From contig DASPNR010000031.1 of assembly GCA_035626395.1 (NCBI GenBank), forward strand, positions 62,001 to 126,000: a stretch of DNA of 64,000 nt. The letters run 5' to 3'. Origin of the DNA: Candidatus Limnocylindrales bacterium. GTDB lineage: Bacteria > Desulfobacterota > Binatia > UBA1149 > CAITLU01. The notes below the pieces were generated by a model that was not told the origin of the DNA, did no database searches, and worked only from the letters and a program-made list of their open reading frames with translations. Numbering within the stretch: position 1 is the first letter of the stretch; each line of letters starts with the position of its first letter. Below, in pieces: positions 41,453 through 49,502 of this stretch. The position numbers were made by a program, and so were the translations under genes.

Positions 41453-41809
41453 TCAGAACTCGTAGGTGGAAACGCCGACGCGCCGGTGGTCGGGATCGCG
41501 CACGTAGACCGTGTGCTCGGTCTCGCCGTCGAAGCATCCGCGCGCCAGCGCAGCTTCGCGCACCGCCGCCTTGCGTGCGGCATCCACGCGAAACGCCACC
41601 AGATCCATCGTGCCGTCCGGCAGCGTCGGCTCCTTGGCCTGACGACTCTCGATCATCAGCACGGCGTCGCCGCCGAGGCCCAGCCACAGCGAGCGCGGGG
41701 CCAGATCACGAATCAACGGCAGGCCGAGCATCTCGGCGTAGAACGCGGCCAGCGAATGGATGTCGCCGGTTCGAAGCGCGACGTGATGCACGGCCGGCGG
41801 CAAGCTCAC
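41453..41809 (-). CDS. VOC-superfamily (glyoxalase/dioxygenase-fold) protein
   Basis: This 118-residue protein is one VOC half-barrel pair: VHHVALRTGDIHSLAAFYAE, then LWLGLGGDAVLMIESRQAKE and VYVRDPDHRRVGVSTYEF at the end. Possible metal ligands are His in HHVAL and Glu in MIESR. I choose GTG 41809 (VSLPP) as the start; GTG 41905 would add an unconserved leader. A far longer in-frame extension runs across the opposite muramidase gene and is not coding. The substrate is unknown. It lies upstream of gloA in tandem, possibly co-transcribed. Confidence 0.72.
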   Translation of the reverse strand: MSLPPAVHHVALRTGDIHSLAAFYAEMLGLPLIRDLAPRSLWLGLGGDAVLMIESRQAKEPTLPDGTMDLVAFRVDAARKAAVREAALARGCFDGETEHTVYVRDPDHRRVGVSTYEF

Positions 41810-41917
41810 GAACGGCTCATACAGGAAGCGGCTGGCAAGGTCTCGCGCTGCGGCTGTCGCTAGCGAGCGCGACGCCGGAAGCTCGAATGCACCGGCGAAG
41901 CGCACTATGATCTGCCG

Positions 41918-43090
41918 ATGCTGACCGGCCTCGAGGTTCTCCTGCAGAACCCACGCCGCCACCTCGAGGGCGGGCGCGTGGGCTTCCTCGCCAACCCCAC
42001 CAGCGTCGACGCCTCGCTGCGGTCGGGCCTCGATCTTCTCCACTCCCATCCCGAAGTGAACCTGAGGCTGCTGTTCGGGCCCGAGCACGGCATCCGCGGC
42101 ACCGCTCAGGACATGGTCGGCGTCCACGAGGGACGCGACGCCGCCACCGGCCTCCCCGAAGTCAGCTTGTACGGGGCCTCGTTCGCGTCGCTGTCGCCGA
42201 CGCCGGAGCACCTCGCGCAGATCGACGTGCTCGTCTACGACATCCAGGACGTCGGCGCGCGCTACTACACCTATGCCGCCACGCTTGCGCTGTGCATGCG
42301 CGCGGCGGCCAGGGCAGGCGTCAAGGTGCTCGTGCTGGATCGGCCCAACCCGATCGGCGGCATTCAGGTCGAAGGCGGAGGCCTGGACGTCGGCCTCGAG
42401 AACTTCTGCGCGCTCTATCCGGTCCCGCAGCGGCACGCGATGACCGTGGGCGAGCTGGCACGCCTCTACAACGTCAGCTTCGACATCGGCTGCGAGCTCG
42501 AAGTCGTGCCGTGCCAGGGATGGCGTCGAGGCGAGTACTTCGACGAGACGGGGCTGCCCTGGGTGATGCCCTCGCCGAACATGCCCACGCTGGAGACGGC
42601 GATCGTCTACCCGGGCATGTGCCTGCTCGAGGGCACCAACGTATCCGAAGGCCGAGGCACCACACGTCCCTTCGAGCTGTTCGGTGCGCCATTCGTCGAC
42701 GGCCGTGCGCTGGCCGCCGAGCTTGCCGCCTGCGATCTGCCGGGAGTGACGATGCGACCATGCAGCATCGAGCCGATGTTCCAGAAGCATGCGCGCAGGA
42801 TGTGCGGCGCGGTCCAGCTGCACGTGCGCGACCGGCGCAGCTTCGACAGCTACCGCACCGGCCTCGCCGTGCTGGTCGCGCTGCGCCGCCTGTATCCGGA
42901 AGACTTCGCCTGGCGCACCGAGATGTACGAGTTCCGTGACGACGTGCCCGCCATCGACCTCCTCACCGGCAAGCCCGCGGTGCGCGAGGCGATTGATGCC
43001 GGGTGCGACCTCGATGCCGTGGCAACCATTGCCGCCGGCGGCATCGACGTCTATGAGCGCGGCCGGGACGCTGCGCTGATCTATGACTGA
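41918..43090 (+). CDS. namZ: NamZ-type exo-beta-N-acetylmuramidase (DUF1343)
   Basis: This 390-residue enzyme matches the DUF1343/NamZ family, shown in Bacillus subtilis to release terminal MurNAc from peptidoglycan fragments. Marks are VGFLANPTSVDASLRSGLDL, LLFGPEHGIRGTAQDMVGV, VYDIQDVGARYYTYAATLAL, DRPNPIGG and NVSEGRGTTRPFELFGAPF. There is no signal peptide, unlike many family members, so it may act in the cytoplasm on imported muropeptides, or the start may be wrong. It faces the VOC gene divergently. No other recycling gene is adjacent. Confidence 0.9.
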   Translation: MLTGLEVLLQNPRRHLEGGRVGFLANPTSVDASLRSGLDLLHSHPEVNLRLLFGPEHGIRGTAQDMVGVHEGRDAATGLPEVSLYGASFASLSPTPEHLAQIDVLVYDIQDVGARYYTYAATLALCMRAAARAGVKVLVLDRPNPIGGIQVEGGGLDVGLENFCALYPVPQRHAMTVGELARLYNVSFDIGCELEVVPCQGWRRGEYFDETGLPWVMPSPNMPTLETAIVYPGMCLLEGTNVSEGRGTTRPFELFGAPFVDGRALAAELAACDLPGVTMRPCSIEPMFQKHARRMCGAVQLHVRDRRSFDSYRTGLAVLVALRRLYPEDFAWRTEMYEFRDDVPAIDLLTGKPAVREAIDAGCDLDAVATIAAGGIDVYERGRDAALIYD

Positions 43091-43218
43091 GAGCGCGCGG
43101 CCGCCGTGCTGCGCTGCCTGCGACCGAGCACGCTGCTGCCGTGTCGCGCCCGCCACGGTGGGACACGCGGCCGCGGAACCAGGTGGCGGATGCGCTGCCG
43201 TACGACGCAGCGATCCGC

Positions 43219-43503
43219 TCAGCGTTCGCAGTCGCCTTCGCTTTCGACCTTGACCTCGCCGCTCTCGAGGTCCTTCTCGTACTTCTGCTTGCAGCCCTTG
43301 TCCTCGTATTCCTGCTTGATCTTCTCGGCGTCCGCTTCGTACTTGGTCTTGACGCCCTGATCGTCCTCGTACTCCTGCTTGTACTTGCCGTCCTTGGTCT
43401 CGATCTTGTTCTTGGTCTCGGCGTCGACCGCCGGCGGCAAACCCAGCGTCGTGGTCATGGCCGCAACGGCCAGCCACGCGGCGATTCCCTTGCTCATTCT
43501 CAT
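43219..43503 (-). CDS. Small exported highly charged protein
   Basis: This 94-residue protein has a signal peptide (KGIAAWLAVAAMTTTLGLPP, cut near AVDAE). A Lys/Glu/Asp-rich mature part follows with imperfect repeats: KYKQEYEDDQG, KIKQEYEDKG, then KQKYEKDLESGE, ending EGDCER. Two Cys near the end could form a disulfide. The start at ATG 43503 has GGAGG upstream. A periodic charged helix is likely. I recognise no family, and small periplasmic charged proteins of this type have no known function. It is convergent with the muramidase gene. Confidence 0.72.
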   Translation of the reverse strand: MRMSKGIAAWLAVAAMTTTLGLPPAVDAETKNKIETKDGKYKQEYEDDQGVKTKYEADAEKIKQEYEDKGCKQKYEKDLESGEVKVESEGDCER

Positions 43504-43692
43504 AGAGCCTCCGTCTTTCTCCTCACGATAGGTTCCTCCGCTGAGGCCTCGGCCGCCTTCGGGGAGGCATGCGGGTTCGACCGCCGGCATCGGCATTTCA
43601 TTCGCCGGGCACCGCATTCACCCCGGCGTGGCGGCGCCAGCGGCCCATCGCGACCCACGATCGTCCGATAGAGGACGACGCGGTCGCGGAAC

Positions 43693-45045
43693 CTACCGGT
43701 CTCCCGCCCCAGCGACGCTGTCCAGGATCTGCTGCGCCGCGCGCAGGCCCGTCTCGAGGGCGCCGTGCACGGTGCCGCGATAGCCCGCGGTGTCCGTCGC
43801 CTCGCCAGCAAAGAACAGCGTTGCGTCCACCGGCGCCGCGAGCGTGGCGGCAGCCTTCGGCGCGCCGGCCGGCACCCAGGAATAGGCGCCGCGCGACCAC
43901 GGATCCCGAAGCCAGTTCACCGCGGCTGCATCGCGTACGTGTGCGGCGATGACGTCAGCCGGTACGCTCAGCGCGCGAGCCAGCGTCTCGATGCCCGCTG
44001 CCACGACGGCGCGATCATCCAGCTGCGACAACCTTTCGGCTGCGGCACCGCCCGACCATCCCACCAGCACCGGCGTCCGCTTCGTGCCGATCTTCCACCA
44101 CGTCGGGACCGGGGCGTCCGGCGTCTGAAGGAACGTCATCGTGGAGAGCTTTGCTGCAACGGTCTCGCTCAGGTTGGGGATGCGCTCGAGCGGCCCGTGC
44201 AGGAGAAGGAACAGCTTGACCACGTTGCCCATGGCGAGCGCACGTGCCGCCGCCGTCTTGTCGGGCAGGGGCGGTTCGAAGGCGATCGCGCCGTGCGCGT
44301 CACCGTCGAGCTGCAAAATGGTCAGCGGAACCGTCACCAGCACGCGGTCTGCGTCGACGATCGCGCTGCCGGCGCCGTCGCGCGCACGGATGCGTACGCG
44401 TCCCCGGCGCCATCGGATCTCCTGCACCACGGTGCTGGTCAGAATCCGAGCGTTGCGCTGCTGCAGCGAGCGCGCCAGGTGCCGCACGAGCGCATCGTAG
44501 CCTTCGGCGATGGACGCGTCGGTCGGCGACGCAATGCCCTCGGCCGCGCGCTCCTCGAGCGAGATCGCGCGGGCGCTGACGCGCTCGAAGTCAGCGGCCA
44601 TGTAGCCCTCGACGTAACGGCACATGGTATCGACGGCGCGCTCCGGCAGAGCACCGCTGGCCGCGAGGGCACGCGCGCGCTCGGCCATGGGCACGTCGGG
44701 AGCGTCCGGATCGGCGAGCACGGCGAACACCGCCTGCCATGCCTGCGGGTCCGTAACGTCGCGGCCGTCCTGCAGCACCAGCGGGTCGAAGCGGCGTGGC
44801 TCCAAGTGAAGCCCGGCCTCCTCGATCAGCCGCACGAGCTCGCGGTGGCGCCCATGGACGAACTCCGCACCGAGCTCGATGGCGCAGGGGCCGAAGTCAT
44901 GACGCGTGTCGATGCGGCCGCCGAGGCGGGAACGCGCCTCGAGCACCGTCACTGCCAATCCCTGACCGGCCAGTCGCTGCGCGGCTGTCAGGCCCGCCAC
45001 GCCGGCGCCCACGATGGCCACCGTTGGCGCTGCCGTCACGGGCAT
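43693..45045 (-). CDS. FAD-dependent amine oxidase (MAO/PAO family)
   Basis: This 450-residue flavoenzyme has the ADP-binding Rossmann motif VAIVGAGVAGLTAAQRLAG and VLEARSRLGGRI. A substrate-domain stretch with EFVHGRHRELVRLIEEAG follows. The C-terminal FAD loop is LFFAGEATDTAGYRGTVHGA. These match flavin monoamine and polyamine oxidases, which oxidise an amine to imine and H2O2. Substrate is unknown. I start at MPVTAAPTV (45045); the upstream in-frame extension crosses the divergent hydrolase and is not coding. It shares a short divergent region with the alpha/beta hydrolase. Confidence 0.9.
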   Translation of the reverse strand: MPVTAAPTVAIVGAGVAGLTAAQRLAGQGLAVTVLEARSRLGGRIDTRHDFGPCAIELGAEFVHGRHRELVRLIEEAGLHLEPRRFDPLVLQDGRDVTDPQAWQAVFAVLADPDAPDVPMAERARALAASGALPERAVDTMCRYVEGYMAADFERVSARAISLEERAAEGIASPTDASIAEGYDALVRHLARSLQQRNARILTSTVVQEIRWRRGRVRIRARDGAGSAIVDADRVLVTVPLTILQLDGDAHGAIAFEPPLPDKTAAARALAMGNVVKLFLLLHGPLERIPNLSETVAAKLSTMTFLQTPDAPVPTWWKIGTKRTPVLVGWSGGAAAERLSQLDDRAVVAAGIETLARALSVPADVIAAHVRDAAAVNWLRDPWSRGAYSWVPAGAPKAAATLAAPVDATLFFAGEATDTAGYRGTVHGALETGLRAAQQILDSVAGAGDR

Positions 45046-45183
45046 TCTCGAAGCGCGGGTGCAGGTGCCGCTGCCGTCATGGCGTCGTCGTAGCGCCGTT
45101 GACGGCGTTGCGCGAGCGGCGCGAACCTCTGCCGGACACGCGGACCTTTCGGTTGGCGACCGGCTTCGGGCTAGGATGCGGCC

Positions 45184-46152
45184 GTGCGCTGGCTCGCTCG
45201 CCTCCTCGTGTTCCTGCTGGTGATCGCCTTCGGGCCTCCATTGTCGGCGCGCCTGCTCGGCTACGACCGCGACGAGAGCATGCTGCCGCCGCGCGGTCGC
45301 GAAGTGCGCATCGGCGAGAATCTCTTCCTCAACGTGCTCGACACCGGCAGCGGTCCTCCGATCGTTCTCGTGCACGGGCTGCCCTCGAGCGCGTACGACT
45401 GGGCCGGGCTTCCGATGAAGCTGGCGGCGCTCGGCCACCGCGTGCTCGTCTACGACCGCGTCGGCTACGGGTATTCCACCCGCGCCCCGGACGCGCCCGA
45501 TCGCTACACCTACCAATCCAATGCCAACGATCTCGTGCGGCTGCTCGACGTGCTCGGCATTCCACGCGCCACTCTGGTGGGCTGGTCGTATGGCGGCGCG
45601 GTCGTGGAGATGGTTGCGCAGACCTGGCCCGACCGCGTCACGCATCTGATCCTGGTGGCGGCAGTGGGCCCGAAGCAGCCGCAGCGCGAACAGGATCTCC
45701 TCGAGCGAATTTCCGAATCGCCGCTGGCCGTTCCGCTGTTCCGCTGGGTCGGCTCGGTTCCGCCTCTCTCACGCGCCGTCGTCGCCGAGCAGGTCGCGGA
45801 GGCCTTCTCTCCGCAGCGCCCGCCCATCGGCTGGGCCGACTACACGCGCACGATGATGTCGCTGCCGGGCACGCTCGAGTCGTTCGTGCTCGAAGACCGT
45901 CGCAGCGCACCGGCCATGCTGGAGCCGGAGAAGATCACGGCGCCGACGCTGGTCATCCATGGCCGCGGCGACAAGCTGGTGCCGCTCGAGGTCGGTCAGG
46001 ACCTCGAGACGCGCATTCCCGATGCGCGTCTGTTCATTCTGGAGGATGGCGGGCACATGCTGCCGGTCACTCACCCCGATCTGCTGGCCAAGGAGATCCA
46101 CCAGCACTCGCTCCGCGAGCGTGCGCGTCCCGAGGAGCCGGCTCGGCGCTGA
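45184..46152 (+). CDS. Membrane-anchored alpha/beta hydrolase
   Basis: This 322-residue protein begins with a hydrophobic N-terminus (RWLARLLVFLLVIAFGPPLS), a signal anchor or signal peptide. The alpha/beta-hydrolase core follows: VLVHGLPSSAYDWAGLP, nucleophile Ser135 in VGWSYGG, Asp in VIHGRGDKLVPLE, and His in EDGGHMLPVTHP. The triad is complete. The start is GTG 45184. Homologues hydrolyse epoxides, esters or haloalkanes; none is decided here. It is divergent from the amine oxidase and convergent with the SprT-like gene. Confidence 0.88.
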   Translation: MRWLARLLVFLLVIAFGPPLSARLLGYDRDESMLPPRGREVRIGENLFLNVLDTGSGPPIVLVHGLPSSAYDWAGLPMKLAALGHRVLVYDRVGYGYSTRAPDAPDRYTYQSNANDLVRLLDVLGIPRATLVGWSYGGAVVEMVAQTWPDRVTHLILVAAVGPKQPQREQDLLERISESPLAVPLFRWVGSVPPLSRAVVAEQVAEAFSPQRPPIGWADYTRTMMSLPGTLESFVLEDRRSAPAMLEPEKITAPTLVIHGRGDKLVPLEVGQDLETRIPDARLFILEDGGHMLPVTHPDLLAKEIHQHSLRERARPEEPARR

Positions 46153-46211
46153 TACGCGCCGCCGGCAAACCGCGCGGGAGTTCTGAACCGCGCTGCCGAT
46201 GCAGGCGAGCT

Positions 46212-46778
46212 TCAGCGCGTCGAGGATGCGCCGCGGCGCTGAGACGCGCTGCGCAGGATGACCAGGCGGCCGCTTCTTCCGTCGCGCCGGCAATGCTGGC
46301 ATCGCCAGCGCCGCATGGGCCGCACCGCCGCGCGCGCCTTCCGACACACCGGGCAGCGATGGATGTAGAGCGGCTTGCCGCTGCGTCCCTGCGGGTGCTC
46401 GGCGCTTCGAACGGCGACGGGGATTCGCACGCGCGGCTCGTAGCCGGCCATGCGCATCATCTCCTGCCATTCCACGCCGTGCGGCTTGCAGCGCGGACCG
46501 TACAACTCGTAGACGGCGGCGTGTGCCGCCTCGTGGCACAGGATTTCGGTGAGAAGATGCGACTGGTTGCTGAGCAACGACGGCGTCAGACGAATCAGGC
46601 GCTCGCGCTGATAGCAGCGACCGAAGGATCGACGCAGGCGCGGCGAAAACTCCACGCGCAGCCGATCGGACAACGACGGCGTCTCCCACACACGCAGCCA
46701 TCGCGCCAGCAGGCGCTGTTGGCGTGCGGGGATCTCGAGAGCGTTCTGCGAGGCTTTCACGGGCGCGGAAGCTAGCAC
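46212..46778 (-). CDS. SprT-like zinc metalloprotease
   Basis: This 188-residue protein has the HExxH active-site pattern in CHEAAHAAVYELYG (His82, Glu83, His86). A third probable ligand is the His of PHGVEWQEMMRMAGY. The C-terminal zinc ribbon is CPVCRKARAAVRPMRRW with CQHC. This matches bacterial SprT-like proteins, relatives of eukaryotic Spartan, which degrades DNA-protein crosslinks. Bacterial function is unproved. The tail is Arg/Ser-rich and may contact DNA. It may be functionally related to the repair genes upstream, which is inference. A 786-bp non-coding region follows its start. Confidence 0.85.
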   Translation of the reverse strand: MLASAPVKASQNALEIPARQQRLLARWLRVWETPSLSDRLRVEFSPRLRRSFGRCYQRERLIRLTPSLLSNQSHLLTEILCHEAAHAAVYELYGPRCKPHGVEWQEMMRMAGYEPRVRIPVAVRSAEHPQGRSGKPLYIHRCPVCRKARAAVRPMRRWRCQHCRRDGRSGRLVILRSASQRRGASSTR

Positions 46779-47564
46779 GGGACCGAGCCGGCCGCTCGCC
46801 GCGCCTGTCGCCGCCGAGGCGGCGCGCCGCTTGCTTTCCCGGCCATCGTATTCATCTCCCGCCCCGCGACCATTTGCCTTTCCCGAAACGATTCACCCGC
46901 GACTTCCACTTCCGCCCTGCCCCCGTCTCAACACGAGACAATGATTTTTTCGGCCGTCGATTGCGGCCAGCGCGCAGTATGGCGGCGCGCTGGCGGTACG
47001 CCAGAAGAAATCTTCACGTGCCGGGATTTCGCGAGAGGCCGGGCGACGAGTCGGCCTCGCCATTGCCACGAGCGAAGAGGAAGGGCGGAAGAAGAGAAGG
47101 TTGTCGGCGGCAGTAGCGGAGTTTCACGCGACTGCGAGGCACTGCTCCGCTGCGCCCGCCTCTCGACGTCGCGCCGTTGCGCAGCGCCCGAGATCCTACG
47201 CCCGCTGGGAGCCGGGCCGTAGCCGGGCCGGCGCCGCGGCCGTACCTGGCCACGGCGCCGAAGCTTTGGCCGGCCGCTGCGATTTCGCCGGCGAGCGAAC
47301 CGAAACCCATCGATGTCGGGGAAGTGCCGGTCGCCGCCTCCCCACCGCGTGCTCCTCGCCAACCCCGCATGGGGCGGCGACCGGTTCAGCAAGAGAACAC
47401 CAATCCACACGACAACGCAGCACCATCCTTTCCGTCTTGTGCGTTGATCTCGCCGACCGCGGCCGCAGGCCCGCCACCACTGCAAAAGAGCGGGCGATTT
47501 CCGCTTCCCGCAAGTTGGCGGGAGTGGTACAGAGGCGGTCGTTCTACACTTCAGGGGAGGGGTT
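46779..47564. other. Long non-coding stretch upstream of the secreted protein gene
   Basis: None of the open frames crossing these 786 bp encodes a recognisable protein; they are Arg/Pro/Ser-rich in every frame. Contents that can be seen are a six-T run (46945-46950), a perfect hairpin (46966-46994), and a short inverted repeat TCCCGC/GCGGGA (47505-47522). A strong ribosome-binding site (AGGGGAGGGG) lies just before 47565. A long leader or a small RNA is possible but not shown. Confidence 0.55.
46966..46994. other. Perfect 10-bp hairpin in non-coding DNA
   Basis: GCCAGCGCGC and GCGCGCTGGC are exact reverse complements around a 9-bp loop. No T-run follows on either strand (a T-run lies before it on the plus strand), so it is not a standard terminator. 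It stands about 570 bp upstream of the secreted-protein gene. Confidence 0.5.
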
Positions 47565-49361
47565 ATGACCAGACTTTCGAGTCGCTACGCGCTCATGGGC
47601 GCGGGCGTGGTTTTTTGTTTGATGCCGGCTGGATCGGCGTTCGCGCAGGCGCAGTCCAGCGAGCAGCAGAAGTGCATCAATGCCATCTACAAGGCCGGCG
47701 CCAAGATCATCGGCGCCGTCGGCAAGAATTTCACCACCTGCGTCAGCGACGCCACCGACGCCAGCCTTCCCGGCGGCCAGACGACCGACGACTGCCTGGC
47801 GGCCGACAACGGGCTCGGCATCGGCAAGGCGCAGACCGGTCTGATCACGGCTTCGACCAAGTCGTGCTCGGCCGTTCCGACCATCGGTCCCAACGACGCG
47901 GCCGTGGCAGCCGATGCGTTCGCCGATGATCCGATGCGCGCCGGCGATCTGTTCGGCCTTCCCGTCGACGACGCCATCGTACCGTCGTCCCTGGATTCGG
48001 CCGGCGCCTATTGCCAGGAGGGCGTCGTTGCCAGCCTCGGCAAGCTGATGAAGGCGATGACGAAGGAGTTCGACAGCTGCGTCTCCAGTGGCCTGCGCGC
48101 GGGCACGATCGACTCGCCGACCGATGTCGGCGCGTGCGTCGGCGTGGATGCCAGCGGCAAGGTTCTGCGCGCCGTGCAGAAGACGCAGCTCAACATCGAC
48201 AAGCGCTGTCCCGGTCTCATGGTCGCCGACTATTTCCCCGGCGCGTGCGCGGCCGAGCCGCTCTCGAACCTGGCCGCCTGCAGCGCCGATCTTCTCGACT
48301 GCGGCATCTGCCTGACGATGCTGGCTGCCGGCGGCGTCACGGCCGACTGCGACGCGCTCGACAATGGTCAAGACGACAACTCGTGCGGGCCCGACTGGCC
48401 GGCGACTCCCGAGGAGTATGTCGCAGGTCCGACCGCGTACATCAGCGACGTTCAGGTACCGACGATCGTCAACGACGAGCCGACCTGCTGCCGAGACTTC
48501 GGCACCATCTCGCGCGATTTCATCGAAGACGGCACCGACAAGCGCGACAACGCGCTGGCCCGGCTTGCCGACAGCCTCAGCGGCATCGGCTTCGATCTGG
48601 AAGCACTCTTGAACGAGGCCATCCAGGATGGCAGCGTCTCGCTGCTGCTCGACCATCCGGGCCTGGACACGATGAGCCTGCCCGAGGACGAGCTGGCGCT
48701 GACGGCGCTGACCAGCGAGTGGACCAACGGCACCGACTACTCGACCGCGTCGGCCGGCACCGGCCAGTTCCTGATCGAGCGCGGATCCTTCGTGCCCGGA
48801 AAGGGCGAGCCGCTGAGCGTGTTCTATCCCTCGATGTTCGACGAGGGAGTCGATGGCCTGCAGGCCGGACCGTCGACGCTGAACTTCCCGATTCCGTTCG
48901 GCATCGTGCTTCTCGACCTGCCGATTGCCAGCGTGAACATCACCGGCGACTCCACCGTGCTGCCGGCTGGCATCCAGTACGACAACGGCGCCGTCAGCGG
49001 CTATCTGCTCGTGGACTCGTTCTACACCGCGTTGAACCAGCTGCTCGACTCGCCGCTTTGCGACTGCCTCGGCCACACGCAGTCGCTGTACTACCAGGAC
49101 GAGGAAGGTGCGTGGACCAGCCAGGGGCGCTGCGTCTCGATGGCGGCCGACAAGTGCCCGGAAGAAACCGAGAGCATCTGCGTCACCCTTGGCGGCGACG
49201 GCGGTCTGAGCAGCCCACCGCAGGTCTGCACCCTGCTTCCCGTCGTCATCGAGGGTGCAGCCGACATCGACCTGAACAACAACCCGAGCTACTACGAGGG
49301 CTTCTCGGCCGGGTTCAACTTCAGCGCAGTTCCGGCAACGGTCGTGGGCGTGACGCCGTAG
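47565..49361 (+). CDS. Secreted cysteine-rich protein, unknown function
   Basis: This 598-residue exported protein has a signal peptide (MTRLSSRYALMGAGVVFCLM, cut after AFA). The first 240 residues are helix-rich with regular Cys: QKCINAIYKAGAKIIGAVGK, NFTTCVSD, DDCLAADNGLGIGKAQ and AYCQEGVVASLGKLMKAMTK. I have seen this repeated motif in secreted proteins of uncultured deltaproteobacterial lineages, but it has no assigned function. Later parts hold DCGICLTM, EPTCCRDFGTISRDF, a beta-rich section (SVNITGDSTVLPAGIQYDNG) and DCLGHTQSLYY. It is a single gene with strong RBS and its own terminator, so probably highly expressed. Confidence 0.8.
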   Translation: MTRLSSRYALMGAGVVFCLMPAGSAFAQAQSSEQQKCINAIYKAGAKIIGAVGKNFTTCVSDATDASLPGGQTTDDCLAADNGLGIGKAQTGLITASTKSCSAVPTIGPNDAAVAADAFADDPMRAGDLFGLPVDDAIVPSSLDSAGAYCQEGVVASLGKLMKAMTKEFDSCVSSGLRAGTIDSPTDVGACVGVDASGKVLRAVQKTQLNIDKRCPGLMVADYFPGACAAEPLSNLAACSADLLDCGICLTMLAAGGVTADCDALDNGQDDNSCGPDWPATPEEYVAGPTAYISDVQVPTIVNDEPTCCRDFGTISRDFIEDGTDKRDNALARLADSLSGIGFDLEALLNEAIQDGSVSLLLDHPGLDTMSLPEDELALTALTSEWTNGTDYSTASAGTGQFLIERGSFVPGKGEPLSVFYPSMFDEGVDGLQAGPSTLNFPIPFGIVLLDLPIASVNITGDSTVLPAGIQYDNGAVSGYLLVDSFYTALNQLLDSPLCDCLGHTQSLYYQDEEGAWTSQGRCVSMAADKCPEETESICVTLGGDGGLSSPPQVCTLLPVVIEGAADIDLNNNPSYYEGFSAGFNFSAVPATVVGVTP

Positions 49362-49392
49362 GCATCCGCCGCTCACTCACCGAAGCAAGACA

Positions 49393-49424
49393 CGCGGCGG
49401 CCGCCCTTGGGCCGCCGCGTTTTT
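49393..49424 (+). terminator. Strong intrinsic terminator
   Basis: CGCGGCGGCC (49393-49402) and GGCCGCCGCG (49410-49419) form a perfect 10-bp stem around a 7-base loop, followed directly by TTTTT (49420-49424). It lies 32 bp after the stop of the secreted cysteine-rich gene. Confidence 0.92.
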
Positions 49425-49502
49425 CATTGCAGAAGCCCCGCCTCCGTTCTTGCCACGCCTTCCTCGACGGCCGCTCTCCGGCGGCTCGGTCTCCTCGGGG
49501 AC

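Noticed and set aside
41906-43477. Long upstream extension of the VOC gene on the minus strand
   Set aside because: It runs antisense through the whole NamZ gene. Homology of the VOC fold begins only near 41790.
46966-46994. Hairpin as transcription terminator
   Set aside because: No T-run follows on either strand. The six T lie before it on the plus strand.
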